The notes: generated by a model from the letters alone, not told the origin. DNA of 64,000 bases from Pelagerythrobacter marensis (GCF_036700095.1 NZ_CP144918.1:2109001-2173000); one strand, 5' to 3'; shown: positions 1 through 9,553, counted from the first letter of the stretch. Translations and numbers: made by a program.

Positions 1-3
1 CGG

Positions 4-795
4 TCACGGGGCGCCTGCGGCGAGCGGGCGCTCGCTCGCCAGGTCGGGGCCGGACTGCGGCACCCTGGCTGCTTCCAGAGCCGGTCCGATCAGGATCACG
101 GCGGGGCCATGGCCCAGCACCGACCGGGCGGCGATCGGCAGCAGGTCGAGCCGGCTATGGAATCGGCGCTCGCCGGGCAGGCTGGCGTTTTCCACCAGGG
201 CGACCGGGGTTGCCGGGTCGAGTCCCGCCGCGATCAGCTGGTGCGCGATATGCCCCGCCATTGCCTTGCCCATGTAGATCGCCAGCGTGGCTTGGGGATC
301 GGCCAGGGCTTTCCAGTCGATGTCCGCCCCTTCCCCGGCGCAGGCATGTGCGGTCATGAATGTCAGCGCCCGGGCCTCTCCCCGCAGCGTCAGCGGGACG
401 GCGAGGCTCGCCGCGGCGGCCGAGGCTGCGGTAATCCCCGGACAGATGCGCACCGGAATGCCCGCCGCCCGGCACGCCGCGAGTTCCTCGGCCGTTCGGG
501 CGAAAATTGCCGGATCGCCGCCTTTCAGGCGCACGACTCGTTGTCCGGCCAGCGCGGCGGCCACGATCATCCGGTCGATCGCCGCCTGGCTCCGCGAATG
601 GCGGCCGGCGCGCTTGCCCACCGGAACCAGCCGGGCACCCGGGCCGACCAGTTCCAGGACGCCGGGGCCGACCAGCGCATCGTGAAAGACAACGTCGGCC
701 AGGGCGAGCACCCGTTCCGCCTTGCGCGTCAGAAGGTCGGGATCGCCGGGGCCGGCCCCGACCAGCCATACGGTGTGCGGCTTGAAGTCGGTCAT
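4..795 (-). CDS. cobA: Uroporphyrinogen-III C-methyltransferase (SUMT)
   Basis: A 263-aa SAM-dependent methyltransferase that converts uroporphyrinogen III to precorrin-2, the precursor of siroheme, which the NirB of the same operon needs. Family motifs are visible: VGAGPGDPDLLT at residues 12-23, then KGGDPAIFAR and PGITAASAAAA. There is no fused CysG dehydrogenase/chelatase domain, so later siroheme steps must be encoded elsewhere. The start at 795 was chosen over the longer frame because its ATG forms an ATGA overlap with the nasA stop. It is the last gene of the nirB-nirD-nasA-cobA operon. Confidence 0.95.
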   Translation of the reverse strand: MTDFKPHTVWLVGAGPGDPDLLTRKAERVLALADVVFHDALVGPGVLELVGPGARLVPVGKRAGRHSRSQAAIDRMIVAAALAGQRVVRLKGGDPAIFARTAEELAACRAAGIPVRICPGITAASAAAASLAVPLTLRGEARALTFMTAHACAGEGADIDWKALADPQATLAIYMGKAMAGHIAHQLIAAGLDPATPVALVENASLPGERRFHSRLDLLPIAARSVLGHGPAVILIGPALEAARVPQSGPDLASERPLAAGAP

Positions 796-3356
796 ATGGC
801 AGGCTCCATCGTGGGGCGGGATTCCAGCATCCGGGCAATTACGGGGCGACAACTGCCGCAGTTCGTCCCGGCCCTGGTCGCGGCGCCGACGGCGCCGGTG
901 TCGCGGGCGCCGGCAGCGATCGCGGCGGCAATCTGCCGTTCGCCGACATCATGGCACAGGCAGACCAGCGGCCCGTTGTCGGGCGCGGGGACGGCGGGAC
1001 GCCCGGCAAGCCACTCGGCCCCCGTGCCAGGCGTGCCGAGCCGATCGGCGATCCAGTCGCGCGAGGGCAGGGTGCCGCGGCGAGTCACGAACAGCGCGGC
1101 GGCCAGCGCCCCCGCGTCGTCGGGCACGGCAATTCTTCGCATACCGCGTTCGCGGTCGGCCGCTTCTATCCGGGGACCGGGGGGCAACAGGGCATCGCAG
1201 TCGACCGCGCCGAATCCTGCGAGTTCGGTCAGCCATCCGTGTGCGACCCGCGAGCGGACCCAATAGGGCGCCTGCGGTGTCACGGGCTCGCGCGAGGCGA
1301 GAAATGCGCGCCAGTCCGGCACCACTGGCGCAACGCGAGCGGGCGTGTTCTTGAACCCCGGCTGCCCGGACAGCGGATCTGTGGCCGGCTGGACCAGTTT
1401 CCCGGTCCGCCCGCCTCCGGCCAGCATATCGGTCCAGTGCATGGGGACGAAGATTTCGCCCGGTCGCTGGCTCTCGCTGGTCGCGATGCGGAACAGCTCT
1501 GCGCCGAATGGCGTCTCGATTCGCCCCAGGCCCCCTTCGACCAGACCGTAGCGGCGGGCGTCGACGGGGTGCATTTCCAGTATCGGCTCGCGTCGATGGT
1601 GCGAAAGCCGGGGGCTGAGACCGGTGCGGGTCATCGTGTGCCACTGGTCGCGATAGCGGCCGGTGTTGAGGCGGAGCGGGAACCCGGGATCGGGCGCCCG
1701 GGCGGCAGGCGGGCTCACGGCGACGATCCGCGCCTTGCCGTCGGCGGTGGGAAAGCGGTGGGCGAGGGGGTGCCGCCCACCCCATTGAAACGGCTGCATT
1801 TCGTTATAGCGGCGATCGCTGCATCCGGCCCAGTCGGCCAGATCCAGACGTTTCCCGTGCTGGCGCGCGAGCCGGGTCATTGCGGCATATTCGCGGAACA
1901 CTTCGGCGGGCGAGGCCCATGCGAAGGCATCCCGCCAGCCCATGCGCGCGGCGACATCGGCGACGATGCGCCAGTCGGCCCGGGCTTCGCCGGGGGGTGG
2001 AAAGAGGCGGCGCTGGCGGCTGACCCGGCGTTCCGAATTGGTGACCGTGCCGTCCTTCTCCCCCCAGGCCAGCGCCGGCAGGCGGACATGGGCCAGGCGC
2101 GCGGTGTCGGTCTGCGCGATCACGTCCGACACGACGACGTGGGGGCAGCGCGCCAGCGCCTCGCGCACGAACCCGGCATCGGGCATCGAAACCGCGGGGT
2201 TGGTCGCCATTATCCAGAGGAACCTGACTTCGCCCGAATGGACCGCGCGAAACAGGTCCACCGCTTTCAGGCCCGGTTCGCGGCAGAGCCGGTCGGTGCC
2301 CCAGAAGCGGGCGACCGAGGCGCGCTCGGCAGCCGAGAAGCCGAGATGGCAGGCAAGCGTGCTGGCAAGCCCGCCGACTTCGCGCCCTCCCATGGCGTTG
2401 GGCTGACCGGTGATCGAGAAAGGCCCTGCGCCGGGCCGGTTGATGCGGCCGGTCGCGAGGTGGAGATTGATGATCGCATTGCCCTTGTCGGTGCCGCCGA
2501 CCGACTGGTTGGCGCCCTGGCTGAACATCGTGATCGCGCGCGGGCTGGCGGCGAACAGGTCGGCGAGCTGCATGAAAAGCGTGCGATCGATGCCGGGATC
2601 GCGGTTGAGATCGTCCCAGAAGCCGGACGGCACCGAACAGCGGCTGCGCAGGAAAGCCTCGTCGAGCGCACCGCGGCGGCGCATCTCGGCGAGCAGCGCG
2701 GTGAACAGCGCCGTGTCGCCGTCGGGCGCGAGCGGGACGTGGAGGTCCGCCTGTTCGGCGGTTTCCGTCCGTCGCGGATCGATCACCACCAGTTTCGTGC
2801 CGCGCCGTTCGCGCGCCGCCTCCATCCGCTGCCACACGACGGGGTGGCACCAGGCCGTGTTCGATCCGACCAGCAGGATCAGATCGGCCTCGGCGATATC
2901 GTCATAGGAGCAGGGAACCACGTCTTCGCCCCACGCGCGATTGTGCGCGGCGACAGCGCTGGCCATGCACAGGCGCGAATTGGTATCGATGTTCGCGCTG
3001 CCGACGAAGCCCTTCATCAGCTTGTTGGCGACATAGTAATCTTCGGTCAGCAACTGGCCGGAAACGTAGAACGCCACGCTGTCCGGCCCGTGCCGTTCGA
3101 TGCAGTCGCGCATATGCGCAGCGACCCGATCGAGCGCCTCGTTCCACGAGACGCGCGCGTCGCCGATCATGGGGTGCAGCAGGCGCCCTTCGAGGCCGAC
3201 AGTCTCGCCCAGATGGGTGCCCTTGGAACAGAGCCGGCCGCCATTGGCCGGGTGGTCGTCGTCGCCCGCGATGGCGACCGAACGCGGGCCAGTGACTTCT
3301 GCGCGAATGCCGCAGCCGACCCCGCAGTAGGCACAAGTCGTGCGAACCGGGTCCAT
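792..3356 (-). CDS. nasA: Assimilatory nitrate reductase, molybdopterin catalytic subunit
   Basis: An 854-aa molybdenum (bis-MGD) enzyme reducing nitrate to nitrite in the cytoplasm. The N-terminus carries a 4Fe-4S ligand set (Cys8, Cys11, Cys15, Cys43). The middle holds the molybdopterin oxidoreductase and dinucleotide-binding domains. The C-terminus has a fused BFD-like [2Fe-2S] domain with Cys799, Cys801, Cys833 and Cys836, seen in other assimilatory enzymes and probably an electron entry site. The gene lies 6 bp after nirD and overlaps cobA by 4 bp, so it sits in the nitrite reductase operon. No separate NasB reductase subunit is present here; the electron donor is unknown. Confidence 0.95.
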   Translation of the reverse strand: MDPVRTTCAYCGVGCGIRAEVTGPRSVAIAGDDDHPANGGRLCSKGTHLGETVGLEGRLLHPMIGDARVSWNEALDRVAAHMRDCIERHGPDSVAFYVSGQLLTEDYYVANKLMKGFVGSANIDTNSRLCMASAVAAHNRAWGEDVVPCSYDDIAEADLILLVGSNTAWCHPVVWQRMEAARERRGTKLVVIDPRRTETAEQADLHVPLAPDGDTALFTALLAEMRRRGALDEAFLRSRCSVPSGFWDDLNRDPGIDRTLFMQLADLFAASPRAITMFSQGANQSVGGTDKGNAIINLHLATGRINRPGAGPFSITGQPNAMGGREVGGLASTLACHLGFSAAERASVARFWGTDRLCREPGLKAVDLFRAVHSGEVRFLWIMATNPAVSMPDAGFVREALARCPHVVVSDVIAQTDTARLAHVRLPALAWGEKDGTVTNSERRVSRQRRLFPPPGEARADWRIVADVAARMGWRDAFAWASPAEVFREYAAMTRLARQHGKRLDLADWAGCSDRRYNEMQPFQWGGRHPLAHRFPTADGKARIVAVSPPAARAPDPGFPLRLNTGRYRDQWHTMTRTGLSPRLSHHRREPILEMHPVDARRYGLVEGGLGRIETPFGAELFRIATSESQRPGEIFVPMHWTDMLAGGGRTGKLVQPATDPLSGQPGFKNTPARVAPVVPDWRAFLASREPVTPQAPYWVRSRVAHGWLTELAGFGAVDCDALLPPGPRIEAADRERGMRRIAVPDDAGALAAALFVTRRGTLPSRDWIADRLGTPGTGAEWLAGRPAVPAPDNGPLVCLCHDVGERQIAAAIAAGARDTGAVGAATRAGTNCGSCRPVIARMLESRPTMEPAI

Positions 3357-3362
3357 CGGGAT

Positions 3363-3737
3363 TCAGGCCGCCTGCGGTTCGGCTGCCGGACCGTCCGCCG
3401 GTCGCGGCGCCACCACGGCTTCGCGCAGAAGATAGATCCGTCCGCAATCGATCTTGAGCGGGATGGTCGGGACGCAGCCTTCGTCGTCACCCAGGACCTG
3501 GCCGCTTTTCAGCGAGATGCGCCAGTTGTGCAGCGGGCAGGTGACGCTGTCGCCGTGGACGATGCCCTGGCTGAGCGGCCCCTGCCGGTGCGGGCACTTG
3601 TTGACGAGCGCGTAGAACTCGCCGCGCATCGTATGAAAAACCGCGATTTCCTCGCCGCCGATCACCGGCAACGTGGCCGCCATGCCCGCCTCGATCTGCG
3701 TCGTCGGGCCCAGGTCGAGCCATTTCGCTTCCATCAT
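3363..3737 (-). CDS. nirD: Nitrite reductase small subunit, Rieske-like
   Basis: A 124-aa Rieske-fold partner of NirB. The two Rieske motifs are visible as NKCPHRQ (Cys48, His50) and CPLHNW (Cys67, His70), with ligands intact, so a 2Fe-2S cluster is expected; in some NirD proteins these ligands are lost. The start is a double Met, and the first ATG (3737) makes an ATGA overlap with the nirB stop. The tail after about residue 108 is Ala/Pro rich and probably disordered. nasA follows after 6 bp. Confidence 0.94.
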   Translation of the reverse strand: MMEAKWLDLGPTTQIEAGMAATLPVIGGEEIAVFHTMRGEFYALVNKCPHRQGPLSQGIVHGDSVTCPLHNWRISLKSGQVLGDDEGCVPTIPLKIDCGRIYLLREAVVAPRPADGPAAEPQAA

Positions 3738-6220
3738 GCGTACTCCTTTCCGGCGGGGACGACGGTGGCGAGGTGGCCGTGCAGGTCGCGCCGCTCGCCG
3801 GCTGCGCGCTTCGCCCATGGGTCGTCCTGCATAAAGCGCTGCGAATGGCGGAACCGTGCCGCCAGCCGCCGCACCGCGTCGGGATCGTCGAACAGCTGCG
3901 CCTTGATCCAGTCGAGCCCCTTGCGCTCGAGCCAGGGGGCGGTCCGTTCGAGGTAATGCGCATCCTCGCGGTAAAGCTGGATGAAGGCGGCGCAGTGCTC
4001 CAGCGCCGCTTCCTCGGTTTCGACCTTGCACAGCAAGTCGGTGGCGCGGACTTTCATGCCGCCGTTGCCGCCGACGTGCAGTTCGTAGCCGCTGTCGACG
4101 CAGACCACGCCGAAGTCCTTGATCGTCGCCTCGGCGCAGTTGCGCGGACAGCCGCTGACCGCGATCTTGAACTTGTGCGGCATCCAGCTGCCCCAGGTCA
4201 TCTGTTCGATCCTGATGCCAAGGCCGGTCGAATCCTGCGTGCCGAAGCGGCACCATTCGCTGCCGACGCAGGTCTTCACCGTGCGCAGCGATTTGCCATA
4301 GGCGTGGCCGGAGACCATGCCCGCGGCGTTCAGGTCGGCCCAGACGGCGGGCAGGTCTTCCTTGCGAATGCCGAAAATGTCGAGCCGCTGGCCGCCGGTG
4401 ACCTTGACCATGCGGGCATCGTATTTCTCGACCACGTCGGCGATCGCGCGCAGTTCCTTCGGATTCGTAACGCCGCCCCACATCCGCGGGACAACCGAGT
4501 AGGTTCCGTCCTTCTGGATATTGGCGTGCAGGCGCTCGTTGACGAACCGGCTTTTCTGGTCGTCCTCGTACTCGCCCGGCCAGGCGCACAGCAGGTAATA
4601 GTTCAGCGCCGGGCGGCACGCGGCGCAGCCGTCGGGCGTGGTCCAGTGCAGTTCCTGCATGACCTGCGGGATCGCTTTCAGTTCCTTCTCCAGGATCAGG
4701 CGGCGCACGTCGTCGTGCGTGAAGCTGGTGCATTTGCACATGCTGGCCGGCCCGCTTTCGACTTCGCCGCCCAGTGTCAGCGACAGGAGGCTTGCGACGA
4801 GATCGGTGCACGAACCGCAGCTCGCGCTCGCCTTGCATTGCGAGCGCACGGCATCGAGGCTGTGCGCGCCGGCATCGATGCACCGGACGACCTGGCCTTT
4901 GGAAACGCCGTTGCAGCCGCAGATTTCTGCGTCGTCCGAAAGGGCGGCAACGGCGGCATTAGGGTCGGCAAGGGCGCCTCCGCTGGCAAAGGCCTGGCCG
5001 AAGATCAGCCCTTCGCGGATGTCCGAGACATCCTCCTCCTTCCTCAGCAGGTCGAAATACCAGCTGCCGTCCGCCGTATCGCCGTACAGCACAGCGCCGA
5101 TCAGCTTGTTGTCTTTCAGAACCACGCGTTTGTAGACCCCGCGCGCGCCATCGCGCATCACGATGTCCTCGCAATCTTCCCCACCCGAGAAATCGCCGGC
5201 GGAAAACACGTCGATGCCGGAAACCTTGAGCTTGGTGGACGTGACCGAGCCGGCATAACCGGTGGACGCGCCGGTCAGGTGATCGGCCAGAGCGCGGCAC
5301 ATCTCCCACAGCGGGGCGACGAGGCCGTAACAGGTTCCGCGATGCTGAACGCATTCGCCGACCGCCAGAACGTCCGGGTCGGAAGTGACCATGTGGTCGT
5401 CGACCACGATGCCGCGCTCGCATTCGATCCCGGCGGTCCTGGCCAGTATCGTCGCCGGGCGGATGCCGACCGCCATGACCACGATGTCGGCGGGGATCTC
5501 GCGCCCGTCCTTCAAACGCACGGCGCCGACGTGGCCGTCTTTCTCGACGATTTCCTCGGTATCCGCGCCGGTCAGGATCGTCTGCCCGCGCCGCTCCAGC
5601 TCCTGCTTCAGCAGCCAGCCGGCCGCTTCGTCGAGCTGCCGCTCCATCAGCGTCGGCATGAGGTGGACGACAGTGACTTTCATGCCGCGCAGCGAAAGGC
5701 CGTGCGCCGCCTCCAGCCCCAGCAGCCCGCCGCCGATCACGACCGCGTTACCGCCGCGTTCCGCAGCGGCGAGCATTCTGTCGACATCGTCGAGATCGCG
5801 GAACGTCACCACGCCCGGCAGGTCGCGGCCCGGCACCGGGATGATGAACGGGTCGGAGCCGGTCGCAATCAACAGCTTGTCGTAAGGCGTGACGCGACCG
5901 GAGCGGCTGACCACCGTCTTGCGCGCGCGATCGATGTGATCGATCGGGTCGCCGGAAACCAGCGCGATGCCGTTTTCTTCATACCATTCGGCGGTATTGA
6001 GCACGATCTCGTCGAACGTCTTCTCGCCGGCGAGCACGGGCGAGAGCATGATACGGTTGTAATTCACCCGCGGTTCGGCGCCGAAGATCGTGATCTCGTA
6101 ACGATCGCGGTCGCGCTCGAGGATTTCCTCCACCGCGCGGCAGCCGGCCATGCCATTGCCGATTACCACGAGCTTTTCGCGCGCCGGGATCATGTCCTTC
6201 AGCCGGGTCTGTGCGTTCAT
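3734..6220 (-). CDS. nirB: NAD(P)H nitrite reductase, large siroheme subunit
   Basis: An 828-aa enzyme reducing nitrite to ammonium with NAD(P)H. Order of domains: FAD/NAD(P)H pyridine nucleotide-disulfide reductase (about 12-290, starting with a GNGMAG dinucleotide fold), a BFD-like 2Fe-2S domain rich in Cys (about 420-490), then the nitrite/sulfite reductase half-domains. Siroheme/4Fe-4S ligands are Cys651, Cys657, Cys691 and Cys695 (SGCPRNC). The start at 6220 was preferred to a frame 13 codons longer because GGAGG lies 6-7 bases before this ATG. A terminator-containing leader precedes the gene, so expression is probably set by antitermination. Confidence 0.95.
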   Translation of the reverse strand: MNAQTRLKDMIPAREKLVVIGNGMAGCRAVEEILERDRDRYEITIFGAEPRVNYNRIMLSPVLAGEKTFDEIVLNTAEWYEENGIALVSGDPIDHIDRARKTVVSRSGRVTPYDKLLIATGSDPFIIPVPGRDLPGVVTFRDLDDVDRMLAAAERGGNAVVIGGGLLGLEAAHGLSLRGMKVTVVHLMPTLMERQLDEAAGWLLKQELERRGQTILTGADTEEIVEKDGHVGAVRLKDGREIPADIVVMAVGIRPATILARTAGIECERGIVVDDHMVTSDPDVLAVGECVQHRGTCYGLVAPLWEMCRALADHLTGASTGYAGSVTSTKLKVSGIDVFSAGDFSGGEDCEDIVMRDGARGVYKRVVLKDNKLIGAVLYGDTADGSWYFDLLRKEEDVSDIREGLIFGQAFASGGALADPNAAVAALSDDAEICGCNGVSKGQVVRCIDAGAHSLDAVRSQCKASASCGSCTDLVASLLSLTLGGEVESGPASMCKCTSFTHDDVRRLILEKELKAIPQVMQELHWTTPDGCAACRPALNYYLLCAWPGEYEDDQKSRFVNERLHANIQKDGTYSVVPRMWGGVTNPKELRAIADVVEKYDARMVKVTGGQRLDIFGIRKEDLPAVWADLNAAGMVSGHAYGKSLRTVKTCVGSEWCRFGTQDSTGLGIRIEQMTWGSWMPHKFKIAVSGCPRNCAEATIKDFGVVCVDSGYELHVGGNGGMKVRATDLLCKVETEEAALEHCAAFIQLYREDAHYLERTAPWLERKGLDWIKAQLFDDPDAVRRLAARFRHSQRFMQDDPWAKRAAGERRDLHGHLATVVPAGKEYA

Positions 6221-6376
6221 CTCTGCCTCCGCGGGGTCGAGCCCCGATTGCGCACGCAAAAAAGCCGCCAGGTCCTGCCCAAAGGCGAGACTGGCGGCGT
6301 CGTTGCCACGTTTTTGCGATTCTTCGTTCGAAAGCGACCGGAATCGTCCGGCGTTGGACGGGTACGCTTGTCGTCG
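6221..6376 (-). ncRNA. ANTAR/NasT-type antitermination leader of nirB operon
   Basis: The untranslated leader between a predicted promoter and nirB. Reading the minus strand it has hairpin P1 at 6360-6345 (stem CGTCC/GGACG, loop AACGCC), a 35-base linker, hairpin P2 at 6309-6294 (stem GTGGC/GCCGC with one G-U, loop AACGAC), and then a terminator. Both loops are six bases with A at 1 and G at 4, the known recognition feature of ANTAR regulators such as NasT. P2 uses the same GCCGC bases as the 5' arm of the terminator, so the two folds exclude each other. The nasS/nasT genes are not in this window. The ends are inferred from the promoter and the start codon. Confidence 0.85.
6258..6298 (-). 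terminator. Intrinsic terminator in the nirB leader
   Basis: On the minus strand GCCGCCAG pairs with CTGGCGGC around a 19-base loop and is followed at once by six T. It stands 38 bases before the nirB ATG, so it would stop transcription of nirBD-nasA-cobA unless hairpin P2, which shares its first arm, is stabilised. Confidence 0.9.
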
Positions 6377-6383
6377 TGCCGGC

Positions 6384-6413
6384 TAGATAACCGATCCCGG
6401 GGGAGCCCGGCAA
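6384..6413 (-). promoter_or_regulatory. Predicted promoter of the nirB leader
   Basis: A -35 TTGCCG (6413-6408) and a -10 TATCTA (6389-6384), 18 bp apart, place the start near 6376, about 16 bases before hairpin P1. Directly upstream (6434-6417) is ATGCTGCAGCGCAAAAAG, which has a close relative at the same place in the second leader (9771-9753). This motif may bind an activator; its owner is unknown. Confidence 0.55.
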
Positions 6414-6512
6414 GACCTTTTTGCGCTGCAGCATGGGCCTGTTGCAACCGCGCGGCCGGTTTGCTGCCGGCTCCGGCCGATCGTGTTGCAAGGGGGCGGG
6501 GGCCGTTCGCAA

Positions 6513-7766
6513 TCAGATGCGCACGCCCTGCACCGCCGCGCCCCATGTTGTGCGCCAGCGGCTTTTCACGGCCGTCAGCCCGAGCAGGGCGATGAGGGCG
6601 ATCGCGGCAAAGACAAGAAAGCCCAGTTGCGGACTGCCGGCATATTGCTTGGCCAGGCCGAGCGAGCTGGCGAGGAAGAAGCCGCCGATCCCGCCGCCGC
6701 AGCCGACCAGCCCGGTCATGACCCCGATTTCCTTGCGGAAGCGCTGCGGAACGAGCTGGAACACCGCCCCGTTGCCGGTCCCGAACGACAACATCGCGAC
6801 CACGAAGAGACCGAGAGCGAGTGCCAGCGATGCCGGCCCGGTGCTGATCGCGACGAGCGCGCCGGCGGCGATGGCATAGACTGCGGTCAGCGTGCGGATT
6901 CCGCCAAACCGGTCTGCCAGAGCGCCACCCAGCGGCCGCACGAGCGAGCCGGCAAAGACACAGCCTGCGGCGCAGTATCCGGCCTGCACCGCAGTCAGAC
7001 CGAACTGATCGACGAAATAGATCGAAAGCGAGGCTGCAAGTCCCACGAAGCCGCCGAACGTGACCCCGTAAAACAGCATGAACCACCATGCGTCGCGGTC
7101 GCCCAGCGGCTGGAGATAGGCCGAAAGGCGCATCGGGGCAGGCTGTTCGGGGGAATCCTTGGCCATCGCGAGATAGAACGCGAGAACGATGGCCAGCGGG
7201 ATGCACGCCAGTCCGAGCACGCCTGTCCAGCCGACGGCGACGGCCAGCGCGGGGGCGAAGAGCGAGGCGATGACCGTGCCCGAATTGCCCATGCCGGCAA
7301 CCCCCATGGCCTTGCCCTGGTGTTCTGGCGGGTACCAGCGGCTGGCGAGGGGCAGTGCAACCGCGAAGCTGGCACCGGCGAAGCCGAGCACCAGCCCGAG
7401 CGCGATCGTTCCCGAGAACGATCCGACCCCCAGCAGCCAAGCCGCCAGCAGGCCGGCGATGACGATCACCTGCCCGATTGCGCCGGTCTTCTTGGGCCCG
7501 ATGCGGTCGCCGAGAAAACCCATCGGAATGCGCAGAAGCGCCCCGGCCAGAGTGGGGACGGCGACCATGAACCCTTTCTGCGCCGCGTTGAGGCCCAGGT
7601 CCGCCGCGACGAGCGGGGCCAGCGGGCCGAGTATGACCCAGACCATGAAGGCGAGATCGAAATAGAGGAAGGCCGCAACCAGCGTGGGCCAATGACCCGA
7701 TTGCCAGAAACCGGCTTTGCCCGTTCGCGAGGAAGGGCCGTCGGAGGAAGCGAAACTTGCCATCAT
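6513..7766 (-). CDS. narK: MFS nitrate/nitrite transporter, NNP family
   Basis: A 417-aa transporter with about twelve hydrophobic segments that brings nitrate into the cell, or exchanges it for nitrite. Two Gly-rich nitrate-signature-like stretches are visible (AGMGNSG and VGCGGGIGG), one in each half. The start at 7766 was chosen because AAAGGA lies just before it; the longer frame has no such site. The gap to the nirB leader holds the promoter of that leader. No convincing narK promoter is visible in the 98 bp up to the divergent kinase gene, which raises the possibility that transcription comes from the far leader at 9592-9771. Confidence 0.93.
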   Translation of the reverse strand: MMASFASSDGPSSRTGKAGFWQSGHWPTLVAAFLYFDLAFMVWVILGPLAPLVAADLGLNAAQKGFMVAVPTLAGALLRIPMGFLGDRIGPKKTGAIGQVIVIAGLLAAWLLGVGSFSGTIALGLVLGFAGASFAVALPLASRWYPPEHQGKAMGVAGMGNSGTVIASLFAPALAVAVGWTGVLGLACIPLAIVLAFYLAMAKDSPEQPAPMRLSAYLQPLGDRDAWWFMLFYGVTFGGFVGLAASLSIYFVDQFGLTAVQAGYCAAGCVFAGSLVRPLGGALADRFGGIRTLTAVYAIAAGALVAISTGPASLALALGLFVVAMLSFGTGNGAVFQLVPQRFRKEIGVMTGLVGCGGGIGGFFLASSLGLAKQYAGSPQLGFLVFAAIALIALLGLTAVKSRWRTTWGAAVQGVRI

Positions 7767-7864
7767 GCTGTCCTTTCGATGCTTGACGTGGGGCCCCCGC
7801 GGGAGAAGCTCGCGCGGGCGGGCGCAGCGCGCACGTGCACGTGAGAGGCGGGGGAAACCGGGCA

Positions 7865-9553
7865 ATGCGGAATCGGAACGAACTGGTGTTCGCGGCGGGC
7901 TTTGCCAGCGAGGCCGGCCGGCGCGAGCAAAACGAGGATTTCGGCGCGGTCTATCTCGGCACGCCGCTGGAGCGCGCGCGCCACGGTGCCGTGGCCGCCG
8001 TGGCCGACGGGGTGAGCGAGGGGCGGGGCGGGGGGGAGGCCGCGGAACTCGCGGTCAGCGCTCTGATCGAAGGATTTTACGCCATGCCCGAAACGCTCGG
8101 CGCGGCGCGGGCGATGGAAAGGCCGATGGCCGCTTACAACCGGTGGCTGCATTCCCAGAGCCGCGGAGAAACCATGCGCGGGGCAGCGACGACGTTCACG
8201 GCCTTGGCGCTGCGCGGCCGCCGGGCGGATATCGTTCACGTCGGAGACAGTCGCGCTTGGCGTTTTGCTGGCGAACGCTTGGTGCAGCTGACGACAGACC
8301 ACGTTCGGCCGGAGCCGGACCTGCGCCATGTCCTGATCCGGGCGATAGGCCTCGAACCGGAACTGCGCCTCGACCATCTTGCCATCGAACTGGCGGAACA
8401 CGACCGTCTGGTTCTGACCACCGACGGGGTTCATGGCCCGCTGGGCGAACGCCGCATGGCCGCGGTCCTCACGGCGAACGGTTCGGCCGAAACCGCGGCC
8501 GCGGCGCTGGTCCGCGAGGCGCTGCACGCCGGCGGGCGCGACAATGCCACGGCAGTCGTGATCGATGTCGTTCGTCTTCCGCCGCCCGATTACGATTTCG
8601 TGCTTGCCGGGATCGAAGGTTTGCCGGCCGTTGCTGCTCCCCGCCCGGGCACGACGATCGACGGGTTTCGTATCGATCGGGTGATCAGCGAGGGGCGTTA
8701 CGCCGTTCTCCTGGCCGGATGGGACACGGAAACGGGAGAACCGGTGGCGCTGAAGTTTCCGCGCCAGGGCGCACTGGCCGACCACGCCATCCGCATGGCC
8801 TTCGCCCGCGAGATGCTGATCGCCAGGCGAGTGGACAGCCCGTTCCTCGCCCCTTCGCACCCGGTGCGTCCGGGACGCCAGACCGCGCTCTACGGTGTCC
8901 AGCCCCTGCTCGAGGGGGAGACGCTGGAAGCGCGCCTGGCGCAAGGCAACCTTCCGCTGGCCAAGGCGCTCGACCATGCGATCGAGCTGACCCGCGCGGT
9001 GGCGGCGTTGCACCGGCTCGAAATCGTCCATCGCGATATCAAGCCGGAAAACTGCATCCTGACCGCAGACGGCTTGAAGCTGATCGACCTCGGCGTGGCG
9101 CGGTTGCCGCGTGTCGAGGACTTCCGTGGAGACGAGATACCCGGCACGCCGGGCTACATGGCGCCCGAACAGTTCGACGGGCACGGCGGCGATGCCCAAA
9201 CCGATATCTTCGCGCTCGGCGTCACGCTCTACCGGCTTTTTTCGGGGGCCTGGCCCTTCGGCGAACAGGAGGCGTTCCAGCGCCCGCGATTCGCCACGCC
9301 GGCGCCGCCTTCGCGCCACCGCCCGGAGATCCCCAGCTGGCTCGACGATGCGATCCTGACGGCCATCGCACCCCAGCGGGAGGCGCGTTTCGACGACGCG
9401 GTGGGGCTTTTGCGCCGTCTCGAAGGCGGGGGGGCCGTTCCGCGCGCAATCCCGCGGCACGTCCCCCTTGCAGAGCGCGATCCGGTGCGGTTCTGGCAGG
9501 TCGTCAGCGCCGCCCTTGCGATCGCACTGGTCCTTGTCCTGATACTGCGCTGA
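7865..9553 (+). CDS. PP2C phosphatase-Ser/Thr protein kinase fusion, C-terminal anchor
   Basis: A 562-aa protein. A PP2C phosphatase domain (about 5-230) shows REQNED at 20-25, VADGVSEG and GGRDNATAV. A protein kinase domain follows (about 260-520) with the ATP lysine Lys297, HRD at 389-391, a DLG motif from Asp408 and GTPGYMAPE. A single membrane segment ends the chain (about 540-560), so both domains face the cytoplasm. Homologues of this fusion sit inside nitrate operons of other Proteobacteria on the same strand as narK and nirB (for example in Pseudomonas). Here the gene is inverted. Its substrates are unknown. The start at 7865 was taken because the PP2C fold begins right after it; 7835 is possible. 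Confidence 0.9.
   Translation: MRNRNELVFAAGFASEAGRREQNEDFGAVYLGTPLERARHGAVAAVADGVSEGRGGGEAAELAVSALIEGFYAMPETLGAARAMERPMAAYNRWLHSQSRGETMRGAATTFTALALRGRRADIVHVGDSRAWRFAGERLVQLTTDHVRPEPDLRHVLIRAIGLEPELRLDHLAIELAEHDRLVLTTDGVHGPLGERRMAAVLTANGSAETAAAALVREALHAGGRDNATAVVIDVVRLPPPDYDFVLAGIEGLPAVAAPRPGTTIDGFRIDRVISEGRYAVLLAGWDTETGEPVALKFPRQGALADHAIRMAFAREMLIARRVDSPFLAPSHPVRPGRQTALYGVQPLLEGETLEARLAQGNLPLAKALDHAIELTRAVAALHRLEIVHRDIKPENCILTADGLKLIDLGVARLPRVEDFRGDEIPGTPGYMAPEQFDGHGGDAQTDIFALGVTLYRLFSGAWPFGEQEAFQRPRFATPAPPSRHRPEIPSWLDDAILTAIAPQREARFDDAVGLLRRLEGGGAVPRAIPRHVPLAERDPVRFWQVVSAALAIALVLVLILR

Noticed and set aside
951-3956. A 1001-codon plus-strand frame opposite nasA and nirD
   Set aside because: nasA is complete with its metal ligands on the other strand; no motifs in this frame.
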